DNA of 64,000 nt from Mesorhizobium comanense (lineage in GTDB: Bacteria > Pseudomonadota > Alphaproteobacteria > Rhizobiales > Rhizobiaceae): the NCBI RefSeq assembly GCF_005503535.1, contig NZ_SCNN01000017.1, positions 62,001 to 126,000 on the forward strand, read 5' to 3'. The notes beneath the pieces are model-generated. The model searched no databases. It saw nothing but the letters and a program-made list of their open reading frames with translations, and was not told the origin of the DNA. The position numbers and the translations under genes were made by a program. This document shows, in pieces, positions 33,127 to 42,276 of this stretch; position 1 is the first letter of the stretch, and every line of letters begins with the position of its first letter.

Positions 33127-33303
33127 TTACGAACCGCTGCTGTTGAGCTTTGTGCCGATCGCGGTGAACTTGCCGTTGATCGCATTGCCGAGCGCGCCGG
33201 CGCCGGTGATGATGGCAAGCGCGATGAGGGCGGCGATCAGGCCGTATTCGATGGCGGTCGCGCCGGATTCGTCCCGGATGAAACGGGAAACTGTTGCTGG
33301 CAT
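33127..33303 (-). CDS. Flp/Fap-type IVb pilin
   Basis: 58 residues. N-terminus MPATVSRFIRDESGATAIEY with the type IVb prepilin cleavage pattern (G-A-T-A-I-E-Y) and the invariant Glu, then the hydrophobic GLIAALIALAIITGAGALG assembly helix and a short polar tail. The tad/cpa secretion genes (prepilin peptidase, ATPase, secretin) are not near, so this is an orphan pilin that would need machinery encoded elsewhere. Confidence 0.9.
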   Translation of the reverse strand: MPATVSRFIRDESGATAIEYGLIAALIALAIITGAGALGNAINGKFTAIGTKLNSSGS

Positions 33304-33454
33304 TGCAGGCCCCTGATGACTGATCCCTCACGCAACCCAATAGCGACCGCAAGTTGCAGTTCGGTTAAGTTTTGCCAGTCTTTTTAAGACCTTCCAGGAC
33401 CGCATTGAATCAGGATTTGAAGTCCGGGCGCTGATTGCGAAGCCCCGGAGCGGA

Positions 33455-34645
33455 TCAGTTCTTCAGCCGCCGCAGCTTGCGCATCACGCCCTGCACGGCC
33501 TTGTACAAAGCCGGTCTGGAACGCACGTAGAGCTCGGTCTTGCCGCGCAGCCTGATATAGCCGGTCGCGCCCCTGCCCTTCAGCGTCATCGCCTCGCACA
33601 GCTCGGCCAGCACGGCACTCGAGGCGCCGATATGCTGCTTGTATCCCTGGCTGCCGACCGAGAGGTCGAAATAGTCGAGCCCCTGGGCGCGCGCCCACAT
33701 CATCAGCTTGCCGATGGTCGTCAGGCCGGGCGAGGCATTGGCCACCGCGTCCTGGTCGATCCCGAGCAGCAGGGCGTGCAAGGTGCCTTGCCTGATCAGC
33801 ACATAGATGGAGGCGAGCCAGGCGTCGCCGACGCGCAGGCCGAACAGCCGCACCGAGCCGTCGGACAGGCCCTGCAGGGCGGCGTTGCGGTAGAATTCGA
33901 CGACCGGCGCCTGCGTCAGAAGGTCGAAACGCCCGAGTTCGCGAAAGCGGTTGAGCCTGAGCTCCAGCAGCGTGGCGAAATGCTGCTCCACCATGGCGGG
34001 CGTTTCAGCTTCAACCAATGCGAGGCCGCCGAGCTGTTCGAAGCGGCGGCAGTGCTTGTGGAAATTTTTGGCAAACGACGATTTGCAGACGCGCTTGATC
34101 AGCGTCTCCGGCTCGCCGTGCAGGGCGAGGCCCGAGGCGATCTGGATGGAATCGCGCGACATGGAAAGCAGCGCCAGCGGATTGGCGACGCCATGGATCT
34201 GCTGGGGAATGCCGGCGACATGGATGCGGTCGGCCGGCGGCAGCACGGCGCGCGCCGCCGCCCAGGCGGCGTCGGCGCTCTCCCTTGTCCACGGCCTGGC
34301 ATCGGCCAGCAGCGGCGCGGAATAATCGCACACGCCGCGGCTCAGCCATTCGATGACATAGTGGCCGAGCGCCCGGCGCCGCATCAGCGGCAACAGCATC
34401 ACCGGCGCGCCTGTCGCCGCCTCGCGAACCTCGACGACGAGCAGATCGGCGCTTCTGGGCATCAGCCGTTCGGCGATCCCCTCCACCCAGGCGAAGGACT
34501 GGTGGCCGGTGCACAGGCCGGTCGTCTCGAAGCGCAACCAAAGCGGCTTGACGGTCTCGAAGCTGGTGTGCAGCCGGGCCGTATAGCGCGCGACGGCGCT
34601 CACGCTGGCCGCCACCGGGGAAGCCACTTCGCCCGGCTCGTCCAT
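33455..34645 (-). CDS. CelD/FemAB-like GNAT acyltransferase, EPS locus, copy 2
   Basis: 396 residues from the ATG at 34645, with AAAGG 8 nt upstream. A GTG at 34720 would overlap the previous gene. BioF2-like GNAT family: FAWVEGIAERLMPRSADLLV, MLLPLMRRRALGHYVIEWLS, VCDYSAPLLADARPW, then IGKLMMWARAQGLDYFDLSV with GSQGYKQHIGA near the C-terminus. About 60% identical by eye to the next gene upstream. Such proteins acylate polysaccharide or lipid carriers. The substrate is unknown. Last gene of the minus-strand EPS operon. Confidence 0.82.
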   Translation of the reverse strand: MDEPGEVASPVAASVSAVARYTARLHTSFETVKPLWLRFETTGLCTGHQSFAWVEGIAERLMPRSADLLVVEVREAATGAPVMLLPLMRRRALGHYVIEWLSRGVCDYSAPLLADARPWTRESADAAWAAARAVLPPADRIHVAGIPQQIHGVANPLALLSMSRDSIQIASGLALHGEPETLIKRVCKSSFAKNFHKHCRRFEQLGGLALVEAETPAMVEQHFATLLELRLNRFRELGRFDLLTQAPVVEFYRNAALQGLSDGSVRLFGLRVGDAWLASIYVLIRQGTLHALLLGIDQDAVANASPGLTTIGKLMMWARAQGLDYFDLSVGSQGYKQHIGASSAVLAELCEAMTLKGRGATGYIRLRGKTELYVRSRPALYKAVQGVMRKLRRLKN

Positions 34646-34706
34646 CGTGGCGGCCTTTCTCAATGCCTGGCTTGCCACATGCTTCTCCTGTTCTTCTGGT
34701 CCGCTC

Positions 34707-35933
34707 TCAACATCCTCCACGCAAGCGCCTTACACCCCGCATCGTCCCCTGGACCGCTTTCAGCAGCCTTGGGTTGGAGCGCACGAAGGCCTCGGTCCGG
34801 CTGCGGACATTGATGGCGGTGCTTGCCACACCGCCCCGCATCGTGAACCCGTGGCAGAGTTCGGCCAGAACCGAACCCTTGGCGCCCATGTGTTCCTTGT
34901 AGCCCTGGCTGCCGACCGACAGGTCGAAATAGCCGAAGCCCTGCCCGCGCGACCATTCTATCAGCCGGCCCATGATCAGAAGGCCCGGCGAGACATTCGG
35001 CACCGCGTTCTGGTCGATGGCTATCATCAAGGCATGAACGGTGCCTTGATGCACGACCAGATATTGCACGGCGATGAAGGCCCCGCCGAGGCGCAGGCCG
35101 AAGAGCCGCACTGATCCGTCCGCGAGGCCCTGAAGTGCCGCGTTGCGGTAGAAGTCGACGGCCGCGCTTTGGGTCAGCAGGTCGAAGCGGCCCATTTCGC
35201 GAAAACGTTCGAGCCGCAAGCGCACCAGTTCGCCGAAGATCTGTTCGACCAGGGCCGGCGTGCCGGCCTCGACCAGTTGCAGGTCGCCCAGCCGCTCGAG
35301 CCGGCGCCAGTCCTTGTTGAAGGCCTTGACGAAGGACGGCCTGCATACGCGCTTGAGGACGGTTTCCGGCTCGCCGTCGATGGCGAGCCCGAATGTCGTG
35401 TGGATGGACTCGCGCGTCGCCGCCAGCAGGGCCATGGGATTGGCGACATCGCCGATGGTTTGCGGAATTCCCGTGATGTGGACGCGGTCCGCCGGCGGCA
35501 GCACCGACCGCACGGCGGCCCAGGCGGCCTGCGCGGATTGCGCCGTCCACGGCCTGGCATCGGCCAGAAGCGGCGCCGAATAGTCGCAGACGCCGCAGCT
35601 CAGCCATTCGATCACGCGATGCCGGAAAGCCGGCCGCCGCATCAGCGGCACCAGCATGCGGGGGGCGCCGGTCGCGGCGTCCCGCACCTCCACGATGAGC
35701 GGCTCGGCGCCGTCAGCCATCAGCCGGGCGACGATTCCCTCGGCCCAGGCGAAGTGCTGATGGGCGGTGCACACGCCGTTCAGTTGCAGGCGCAGCCAGA
35801 GCGGCCTCGCCGTCTCCAGGCTGGTGTGGAGGCGCGCCGTATAGGCGTCGTTCGCCGCCGCTGAACCGGAATGGGCGACTTGCCCGTCAGGCAAACCGGT
35901 CGCCACGGCAATTTGCACTGCCTCGACTGCCAC
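34707..35933 (-). CDS. CelD/FemAB-like GNAT acyltransferase, EPS locus, copy 1
   Basis: 408 residues from a GTG at 35933 with GGAGAGGG just upstream. Same architecture as the downstream paralogue: FAWAEGIVARLMADGAEPLI, MLVPLMRRPAFRHRVIEWLS, VCDYSAPLLADARPW, IMGRLIEWSRGQGFGYFDLS, GSQGYKEHMGA. Placed 9 nt after the flippase gene. The tandem pair arose by duplication. The strong retention of DYSAPLLADARPW and GSQGYK suggests both are functional, perhaps on different sugars. Confidence 0.82.
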   Translation of the reverse strand: MAVEAVQIAVATGLPDGQVAHSGSAAANDAYTARLHTSLETARPLWLRLQLNGVCTAHQHFAWAEGIVARLMADGAEPLIVEVRDAATGAPRMLVPLMRRPAFRHRVIEWLSCGVCDYSAPLLADARPWTAQSAQAAWAAVRSVLPPADRVHITGIPQTIGDVANPMALLAATRESIHTTFGLAIDGEPETVLKRVCRPSFVKAFNKDWRRLERLGDLQLVEAGTPALVEQIFGELVRLRLERFREMGRFDLLTQSAAVDFYRNAALQGLADGSVRLFGLRLGGAFIAVQYLVVHQGTVHALMIAIDQNAVPNVSPGLLIMGRLIEWSRGQGFGYFDLSVGSQGYKEHMGAKGSVLAELCHGFTMRGGVASTAINVRSRTEAFVRSNPRLLKAVQGTMRGVRRLRGGC

Positions 35934-35942
35934 GTCCCTCTC

Positions 35943-37244
35943 CTATCGTTTCGCCGGCGCGAACGTGACCGCCCGCCGCCACGAGCCAAGCAGGCTGTTG
36001 CGCTGCTTGTCGGGATGTTCGATGTTCCATATGCGGTGATGCGCGAAGTACCAGGACAGCGCGAGCACGAAGGTCTCGGAGACCGCGGAACCCAGCAGCG
36101 CCCATGGCGGCGACGCGATCGCGAGCAGGATGGCGATCAGCGCCAGTCCCACGATCGCCCCGCCCGTCGTGATGAAGGCCACGATGCGGAAATCCCCGAG
36201 GATCTCCAGCACGATGCGCGGCATGATGTAGAGCATGATCGGCACGAAATTGGCGATCACGAAAAGCCCGATGAACCCGACCGAGGCATCCTGCAGAGCC
36301 TGCGACCTTATCATCGGCAGCAAGAACAGGATGGCGCAGCCATAGACGAGGCCGCCGGCGCCCATGACCAGCGACCACATCTTGGCCTGCGCCCAGACGC
36401 GGCGCGTCTCGTTCCTGCTCATCAGCTTGGCGAGTTCGGGCTGGGTCATGTTGACGAAGGCGAGGCTGATGATGCGCAGCGGCGCAAACAGCACCAGCAC
36501 CGCCGCCAGCGGCGCGTAGGCGGCAGGCCCGGCGATGCCCGCCACCAGCAGCGCCAGGCATTGGCCCTGGATGTTGGTGGTGGTAGCGCTGAAGGCCGAC
36601 CAGCAGAGCTGCCGCCAGAGCTTCACATAGCGCCGGCGCGTCGGCATGCGGAAGGAGACGCGCAGCGTGCGGCGCGCCAGGCGCACGAGCATGGCAATGC
36701 CGATCACGTTCGCGGCGGCGAGCGCGTAGAACACGCTCTGCAGCACATCCTTGCCCATCCAGACCGCCAGTCCGGCGAGAAGCGTGCCGGCCACGGTGAA
36801 GGCGGCGTCGCTGATGGAAACGGTGACCTGCTGGCGGCGGGCGAAGAAGGCCGTGCGCATATGGCTGCGCAGCGACCAGGCGCCGACGAAGCAGCCGGCT
36901 GCGAGCCCGCTGGGGTCGCCCAACAGATGCATCAATATGCCGGTGCCCACAGCCATCAGCAGCGCCACCACCAGGGCGGCCGAGCCGAAGGCCACGTCAT
37001 GGGCATCGACGCCGGCGCTGTTGGTGCTCTTGCCCATCCATATCGAGGCGGGCACGGCGGTGAGCGACCTGATATAGGACAGGCCGACGCCGCCCATCAC
37101 CATGGCGATGGCAAACAGGCCGTAGCCCTGCGCCGACAGCATGTGCAGCAGCATGAGGTTGAGAGCGAAGTGAAAACCGCTCTGCATGGCCTCGCCGCCG
37201 ATCATCAGCACGAGGCGCCGCACCAGATGGCCAGGGAACTTCAC
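35943..37244 (-). CDS. Polysaccharide flippase (Wzx/MATE-like)
   Basis: 433 residues from a GTG at 37244, which overlaps the glycosyltransferase stop as GTGA. The frame is open further upstream, but that part is antisense-like and Arg-rich. About 12 hydrophobic segments; MIGGEAMQSGFHFALNLMLL and MLSAQGYGLFAIAMVMGGVG at the N-terminus are typical of PST family exporters. It would flip lipid-linked repeat units across the inner membrane. Second gene of the operon GT4-Wzx-acyltransferases. Confidence 0.87.
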   Translation of the reverse strand: MKFPGHLVRRLVLMIGGEAMQSGFHFALNLMLLHMLSAQGYGLFAIAMVMGGVGLSYIRSLTAVPASIWMGKSTNSAGVDAHDVAFGSAALVVALLMAVGTGILMHLLGDPSGLAAGCFVGAWSLRSHMRTAFFARRQQVTVSISDAAFTVAGTLLAGLAVWMGKDVLQSVFYALAAANVIGIAMLVRLARRTLRVSFRMPTRRRYVKLWRQLCWSAFSATTTNIQGQCLALLVAGIAGPAAYAPLAAVLVLFAPLRIISLAFVNMTQPELAKLMSRNETRRVWAQAKMWSLVMGAGGLVYGCAILFLLPMIRSQALQDASVGFIGLFVIANFVPIMLYIMPRIVLEILGDFRIVAFITTGGAIVGLALIAILLAIASPPWALLGSAVSETFVLALSWYFAHHRIWNIEHPDKQRNSLLGSWRRAVTFAPAKR

Positions 37245-38422
37245 GACCGTGTCTCCGCCTGGCGAGAGGTCGCCGCCCTGCCCGGCCTGGCCAGCGTCGT
37301 CTTGAGCTTGTCGGCGGCGATCGCCGCGATCGCGGCGGCGGCGACCGGCTCGCTGAACACCGTCTCGTAGCGCCTGCGGCCGGCGGCGACGAAGCCGCTC
37401 CAATCCTGCGGCCGCAGGATGATGTCGCGCAATTTCGCCGCCAGCGCGGCAGCATTGCCGGGCGGAACATGCCAGCCGGTCTCGCCGTCGGCCACCACTT
37501 CCACCAGCCCGCCGATCGCCGACACCAGCGGCGGCCGGCCATAGGCCATCGCCTCGATTGCAACGCGCCCGAGCGACTCGGGACGACGCGACGGCACGGT
37601 GACTATGTCGGCCCAGCGGTAGTGCTCGGAAGGGTCCGGGATGAAGGGCAAGGCGCTGACCTGTCCGGCCAGCCCCATGGTCTCGACCAGTTCGGCCAGC
37701 GCGCGCTCGCGCTCGGTGCTTTCGAAGGCGCTGCCGACCAGCCGGACCTCGATCCTGGACTTCAGTTCCGCCGGCATCGACGCGATCGCCTCGAGCAGCA
37801 CCTCCTGGCCCTTGATCCGGTTGATGCGGCCAAGCAGCAACACGCGCAGCGGGCGCTTGCCGTCATAGGTCATGGCCTCGGGCGCAGCCGGGCCGGCGAC
37901 GCCGTTATAGACGACATGCGAGCGCGCCGACTTCGGCTCGCCGAACGCGGCGCGCGTGGCGCGCGAATTGAAGATGAGGTCGGCATGGCTCCAGTGCATC
38001 AGGCCGACGAGCACGCGGCGCATCGCGCCCTCGGGTATCTCGTGGATATGCAGCACCGCCTTTTGCGGCAGGAACCGCGCGGCCAGCGCGTAATCGGCCA
38101 CGATCGAGGTGTTGACATAGGTGAGGTCGCAGGCGCGCATGCGCCGCCATGCCCTCGCCACCGCGACCGGCAGCCGCGCCATTTCGACCGTGGCAAGGCG
38201 CATGATCGCCTGCCTGCGCAGCACCCAGAGCGGCTCGAAGACGATCCGGCTGGCATGCGGTTCGAGAATCTGGACGATCGGTCCGCTTCGCGGCAGCACC
38301 ACCTCGATGTCGGCCGAAGGGAACGCGGCGCGCAACGCAGCCACGCTTTCCGCGAAGCTGCGGTCGGAACCGTAGAGTTCATAGCCCTGATGGATGCAGG
38401 CAATCCGCATATTCACATGCAT
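37241..38422 (-). CDS. GT4-family glycosyltransferase
   Basis: 393 residues from the ATG at 38422. The second ATG at 38410 (MRIACIHQGYELYGSDRSFA) is equally likely. GT-B fold: N-terminal domain with HEIPEGAMRRVL and DLIFNSRATRAAF, C-terminal donor domain with RVLLLGRINRIKGQEVLLEA, then PSRRPESLGRVAIEAMAYGR carrying the conserved E-x7-E, and GGLVEVV. Adds a sugar to the growing EPS repeat unit. Donor unknown. First gene of the minus-strand operon. The 380-bp gap to the divergent glycosyltransferase gene is the likely promoter region. Confidence 0.88.
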   Translation of the reverse strand: MHVNMRIACIHQGYELYGSDRSFAESVAALRAAFPSADIEVVLPRSGPIVQILEPHASRIVFEPLWVLRRQAIMRLATVEMARLPVAVARAWRRMRACDLTYVNTSIVADYALAARFLPQKAVLHIHEIPEGAMRRVLVGLMHWSHADLIFNSRATRAAFGEPKSARSHVVYNGVAGPAAPEAMTYDGKRPLRVLLLGRINRIKGQEVLLEAIASMPAELKSRIEVRLVGSAFESTERERALAELVETMGLAGQVSALPFIPDPSEHYRWADIVTVPSRRPESLGRVAIEAMAYGRPPLVSAIGGLVEVVADGETGWHVPPGNAAALAAKLRDIILRPQDWSGFVAAGRRRYETVFSEPVAAAAIAAIAADKLKTTLARPGRAATSRQAETRS

Positions 38423-38801
38423 CTTTCTGTCAGGGGTGGTTTGACGATCCCGCCGCCTGACGGTATCAGCGACCGGATACTTCAAGTCCAACACCCCTTT
38501 GGACTTCACTGGTGGCCAGTATGGTCAAGACACGGAAGTAGAAACCGGATCGCCACACCAATGCTGCACGCCTCCGCCGATTTTGGCGCACAGAAGTCCT
38601 CTAGCAAGGATTATGCCGGGCCTGATTTGTCTGTTGGCTGGTTGCCAGACCCCGGCAATGCCTCGTTTCGACACACATACGCGTGGAAAGTTGACCGATA
38701 GTGAAACAACCGAGGCGTTCGGAACAAATATTTTACAACCCTAATGCAAGGATGGCCGTGACCGGGTCTGGCGGACACGCCGCAAGGCCGCGGTTTTTGA
38801 A
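38423..38801. promoter_or_regulatory. Divergent EPS promoter region
   Basis: A 379-bp gap between two divergent glycosyltransferase genes. It is A+T-richer near 38720-38760 (ACAAATATTTTACAACCC). TTGACC occurs near 38692 (plus). No gene and no convincing -10 were found. Confidence 0.35.
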
Positions 38802-40022
38802 ATGATTGAGCCCTCCACAGCGGATCGAGCGGACCCGAAAGCGCCAACCAAGATGAAACCGGAACAGCCATCCATCCTGATCCTGGGGACGCGCGGCATC
38901 CCCGCGGCCCATGGCGGCTTCGAGACCTTCGCCGAGAAACTGGCGCTGTTCTTGGTCGGACGCGGCTGGAAGGTCGGCGTCTACTGCCAGGACGAGGTCG
39001 AGCGGGTGGACCAGCGGGTGCGCACCGACACCTGGCGCGGCATCGACCTGATCCACGTCCAGGTCGCCTCGAAAGGCCCGCGCGCCACGCTCGAGTTCGA
39101 CTGGCAATGCGTTCTCGACGCCGCCCGGCGGCCGGGCGTGTGCCTGGTGCTCGGTTATAATGGCGCGGTCTTCCTCACCTGGCTCAGGCTGATGCGGCGC
39201 AAGGTCATCACCAACATGGACGGCATCGAGTGGCGCCGCCCCAAATGGGGGCCGGCGGCGCGAAGCTGGTTCTGGCTCAACGAATGGATCGGCGCCTGGG
39301 CCTCGCATCGCCTCGTCGCCGATCATCCGGTCATCGCCGACCATCTGGCGACGCGGCGGCCGCGCAAGGCCATCTCAACCATCACCTATGGCGCCGACCC
39401 GGTGACCTCGGCGCCGGAAGCGCCGGTGCGCGCGCTGGGCCTCGAACCCGGCAAATACCTGATCTCGATCGCGCGCATCGAGCCCGACAACAACATCCTG
39501 CCGATCGTCGAGGCCTTCCGCGGCCAGAAGAGCGACATGAAGCTGGTGGTGCTGGGCACGCTGTCCGACCAGATCCCCTATCACGTCGCGGTCCGCAAGG
39601 CAGCCGATGCCTCGGTGGTGCTGCCCGGCGCCATATACGACCAGGCGGCGGTGAAGGCGCTTCGCTATCACGCGCGCGCCTATATGCATGGCCACACGGT
39701 CGGCGGCACCAACCCGTCGCTGGTCGAGGCGCTGGCCGCCGGCAACATGGTGATCGCGCACGACAATCCCTACAACAGGTGGACCGCGGGTGCTGCCGCC
39801 ATCTTCTTCAAGGACACGGCAGGCTGCGCCGAGGCAATGCGGCGGGCGATGGAGGATGACGCCCTGGTCGCGGCCTGCGGCGAAGCGGCCCGCACGCGCG
39901 CCCGCGAAGCCTTCCGCTGGGAAGACGTGCTGCTGGCCTATGAGACCGAGGCCTACCGGCTGCTCGGCGTGAAAGCGGCGCGGCCGGCCGGCATCGAGCG
40001 CGCCTCGCCCGGCGCGGTATGA
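38802..40022 (+). CDS. DUF1972-type glycosyltransferase
   Basis: 406 residues. In-frame ATG at 38853 may be the true start, since the family match begins at ILILGTRGIPAAHGGFETFA. The DUF1972 N-terminal domain (as in rhamnosyl-/glucosyltransferases of capsule loci) is followed by the GT4 donor domain: YLISIARIEPDNNILPIVEA, KLVVLGTLSDQIPYH, HTVGGTNPSLVEALAAGN. Its stop overlaps the GH5 start by 4 nt. Transfers a sugar in EPS assembly. Donor and acceptor unknown. Confidence 0.87.
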   Translation: MIEPSTADRADPKAPTKMKPEQPSILILGTRGIPAAHGGFETFAEKLALFLVGRGWKVGVYCQDEVERVDQRVRTDTWRGIDLIHVQVASKGPRATLEFDWQCVLDAARRPGVCLVLGYNGAVFLTWLRLMRRKVITNMDGIEWRRPKWGPAARSWFWLNEWIGAWASHRLVADHPVIADHLATRRPRKAISTITYGADPVTSAPEAPVRALGLEPGKYLISIARIEPDNNILPIVEAFRGQKSDMKLVVLGTLSDQIPYHVAVRKAADASVVLPGAIYDQAAVKALRYHARAYMHGHTVGGTNPSLVEALAAGNMVIAHDNPYNRWTAGAAAIFFKDTAGCAEAMRRAMEDDALVAACGEAARTRAREAFRWEDVLLAYETEAYRLLGVKAARPAGIERASPGAV

Positions 40023-41284
40023 CCAGCTGGTCGCGGCGGCGGCTGCTGGGGACGGCGCTGGCGCCCGCCATCGCCGCGATCGCGCCGCTCGCCGCCACGC
40101 CGGCAGCGCGTGCCGCCACCGGTGAGTGGCGCTTCCGCCGGGGCGTCAACGCCTGGCCCTGGTTCGCGCTGACGCGCGAATTCCCCGCGCCGCGCACCGA
40201 CTATGCCTGGCCGCCCTTCCAGACGCAGCGCCCGGTGCCGACACCAGACGACCTCCGCCGGCTGCGCGCCAGCGGCCTCGACTTCATCCGCATCCCGGTC
40301 GACCCCGGCCCGTTCCTGGCCGGCGACGCGGCGACGCGCGGCAAGCTGCTGGACATGCTGGACGCGGCCGTCTCCGCCGCGCTCGACGCCGGCCTCGGCG
40401 TCATCGTCAACGTGCAGGCCAATGCCGCCACCCATTACTGGAACCCCGACCGCATGGTCTCCAGCACCGCCGCGCCGGAATTCGAAGCCTATCGCGGCCT
40501 GGTCGGCGAGCTCGCGGGCCGGCTGCAGCGCTTCACGCCTGGCATGGTGGCGCTGGAACCGGTCAACGAGCCGGCGCAATCCTGCTCCTCCAACGTCTGG
40601 TCGCAAGTCCAGGCCGCGCTGCTGACGGCGGCCCGGGCATCGTCCGCGACCTTGCCGCTGGTGGTCACCGGCGGCTGCGGCTCGATGGTCTCCGGGCTCG
40701 CCGCGCTCGACCCGGCGCCGCTGGCCGCCTTCGAGCCGATCCTGTTCACCTTCCACTTCTACGAACCCTATCTGTTCAGCCACCAGGGCGCGCCGTGGAT
40801 GCGCGAACCCGTCTACCGCGCGCTGAACAACGTGCCCTGGCCTGCCTCCGCCGGCTCGCTCGAACAGACGCTGGCCTCGGTGCGGGCGCGCATGGCCGGG
40901 GATACCGAGACCTCCGAGGCCGACAAGAAGGCCGCCTATGCCGAAACCGAGCGCGTGCTGAAAGTCTATTTCGACGCACGGCCCGACCGCTGGTTCATCG
41001 ACAAATATCTCGACCAGGCGCGCGCCTGGGCCGACGCCCACGGCATCGCGCCCGAACGCGTCATCATGGGCGAATTCGGCGCCCTGCGCACCGACGCCCG
41101 CTACACCGCCGCCCCCAACCCCGACCGCGCCCGCTATATCGCCGATGTCAGGCAAAGCGCCGAGGCCGCCGGCTTCTCCTGGGCCTTCTGGGACCTCTTC
41201 GACGGCATGGGCATGATGGACGACAACACGCGAGCGCTCGATCCGGCGATGGTCGATGCGCTGGGATTGAGGATGGTGGAGTAG
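40019..41284 (+). CDS. GH5-family glycoside hydrolase with Tat signal
   Basis: 421 residues. Twin-arginine-type signal (SRRRLLGTALAPAIAAIAPL, cleavage near ARA-AT). (beta/alpha)8 glycosidase of family 5: RIPVDPGPF, acid/base Glu in VALEPVNEP (about residue 182), HFYEPYLFSHQG, nucleophile Glu in VIMGEFGAL (about 352) and SWAFWDLFDG. Probably a periplasmic glycanase that trims or controls length of the polysaccharide made by this locus. Translationally coupled to the glycosyltransferase gene. Confidence 0.9.
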   Translation: MTSWSRRRLLGTALAPAIAAIAPLAATPAARAATGEWRFRRGVNAWPWFALTREFPAPRTDYAWPPFQTQRPVPTPDDLRRLRASGLDFIRIPVDPGPFLAGDAATRGKLLDMLDAAVSAALDAGLGVIVNVQANAATHYWNPDRMVSSTAAPEFEAYRGLVGELAGRLQRFTPGMVALEPVNEPAQSCSSNVWSQVQAALLTAARASSATLPLVVTGGCGSMVSGLAALDPAPLAAFEPILFTFHFYEPYLFSHQGAPWMREPVYRALNNVPWPASAGSLEQTLASVRARMAGDTETSEADKKAAYAETERVLKVYFDARPDRWFIDKYLDQARAWADAHGIAPERVIMGEFGALRTDARYTAAPNPDRARYIADVRQSAEAAGFSWAFWDLFDGMGMMDDNTRALDPAMVDALGLRMVE

Positions 41285-41321
41285 GCTCCGTTCCATACGG
41301 GCAATCGTCGAGTTCCTTCGC

Positions 41322-41645
41322 GCCCCCCTCTGTCCTGCAGGGCATCTCCCCCATGCCGCGCTGGTCGACCCCCACTCCGTCTCGGCTTCGCCGAGACACC
41401 TCTCCCCCGATCGACGGGGGAGAGGAAAGGCGCCAAACTTTGTACCGTCGACGCTCTTCCAGCAACGCTCCCTTCCTTTCCCTCCGGAGGGGGGGAAGGT
41501 GGCGCTGCGAAGCAGCGACGGATTGGGGGAACCACATCGCAACAAAGCCTCCGGCCGATCGGTCACGCCAGTCACGCAAGACGGGTGCATAGCGTAGCGT
41601 CGATCGGGAAAGATGCCCGGCAGGGCAGAGGGGCGCGCCGTAGAG
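41322..41645. repeat. Composite repeat region: 45-bp arms around a 185-bp element
   Basis: Facing 45-bp arms at 41322-41352 and about 41605-41640 enclose a copy of the 185-bp element (41352-41542). The latter has a CTCCCCCGATCGACGGGGGAG palindrome and ends GCGACGGATTGGGGGAACCA. Other copies at 49350-49527 (reverse) and 58156-58342. The gap 41285-41825 holds no gene. Confidence 0.85.
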
Positions 41646-41825
41646 CGCTACCTTCATCCCGCTTGCGCGCCAACCCGCCATCGGTAACCTGACGCCAGCG
41701 CCCCCGCGCATGCACTCACGGGCGCCGGCGCCGGATGTCGGAATCAGGCGCCAGCCCGGCGCATTTCTCACCGAATCCCGCCCGCCCCGGCACTAAGCTG
41801 GGCTTGTTGACTGACGGAGATCTGC

Positions 41826-42230
41826 ATGCGTGGTCATTGCTTATGCCGCACCATTGCCTTTGAAGTCGACGGCCCGGCGCAGGCCTGCGTGGTCTGTCAT
41901 TGCGAAAGTTGCCGGCGGCAATGTTCCGCGCCGATGACCGCCTATATCGGCGTCCTCGACGGCCAATGGCGATGGCTGGGCAGGCCGCCAAAGGCGTTCA
42001 ACTCTTCTCCCGGCGTGGAAAGAACATTCTGCGATCGCTGTGGCACGCCGCTCTCCTTCCGCTCACAGAAGATGTCCAACGTCATGCATTTCTTCGCGGC
42101 AGCGATGGAGGAGCCGGAGAAGTTCGAGCCTACGCTGCATGTCGCTTTCGAGGAGAAGCTGCCGTGGCTGAAACTCGCCGACGGCCTGCCGACACGCGTC
42201 GGGCCTGACTATACGAAAGACCCGGCATGA
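41826..42230 (+). CDS. GFA/CENP-V family zinc protein
   Basis: 134 residues. GGAGA lies upstream of the ATG. Zinc-binding Cys pattern of the GFA fold: GHCLCRTIAFEV, VVCHCESCRRQ, and TFCDRCGTPLSF, six to seven Cys in all. The family includes the glutathione-dependent formaldehyde-activating enzyme, but most members, including this one, have no proven activity. It appears unrelated to the EPS genes around it. Confidence 0.9.
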   Translation: MRGHCLCRTIAFEVDGPAQACVVCHCESCRRQCSAPMTAYIGVLDGQWRWLGRPPKAFNSSPGVERTFCDRCGTPLSFRSQKMSNVMHFFAAAMEEPEKFEPTLHVAFEEKLPWLKLADGLPTRVGPDYTKDPA

Positions 42231-42276
42231 AGAACGAGGAATGCCCGAGCGGATTCCGACAGGCGCCGCGCGGACT

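Noticed and set aside
41826..42230. GFA protein as part of EPS synthesis
   Set aside because: It is oriented alone, flanked by repeat elements, and the family has no link to polysaccharides.
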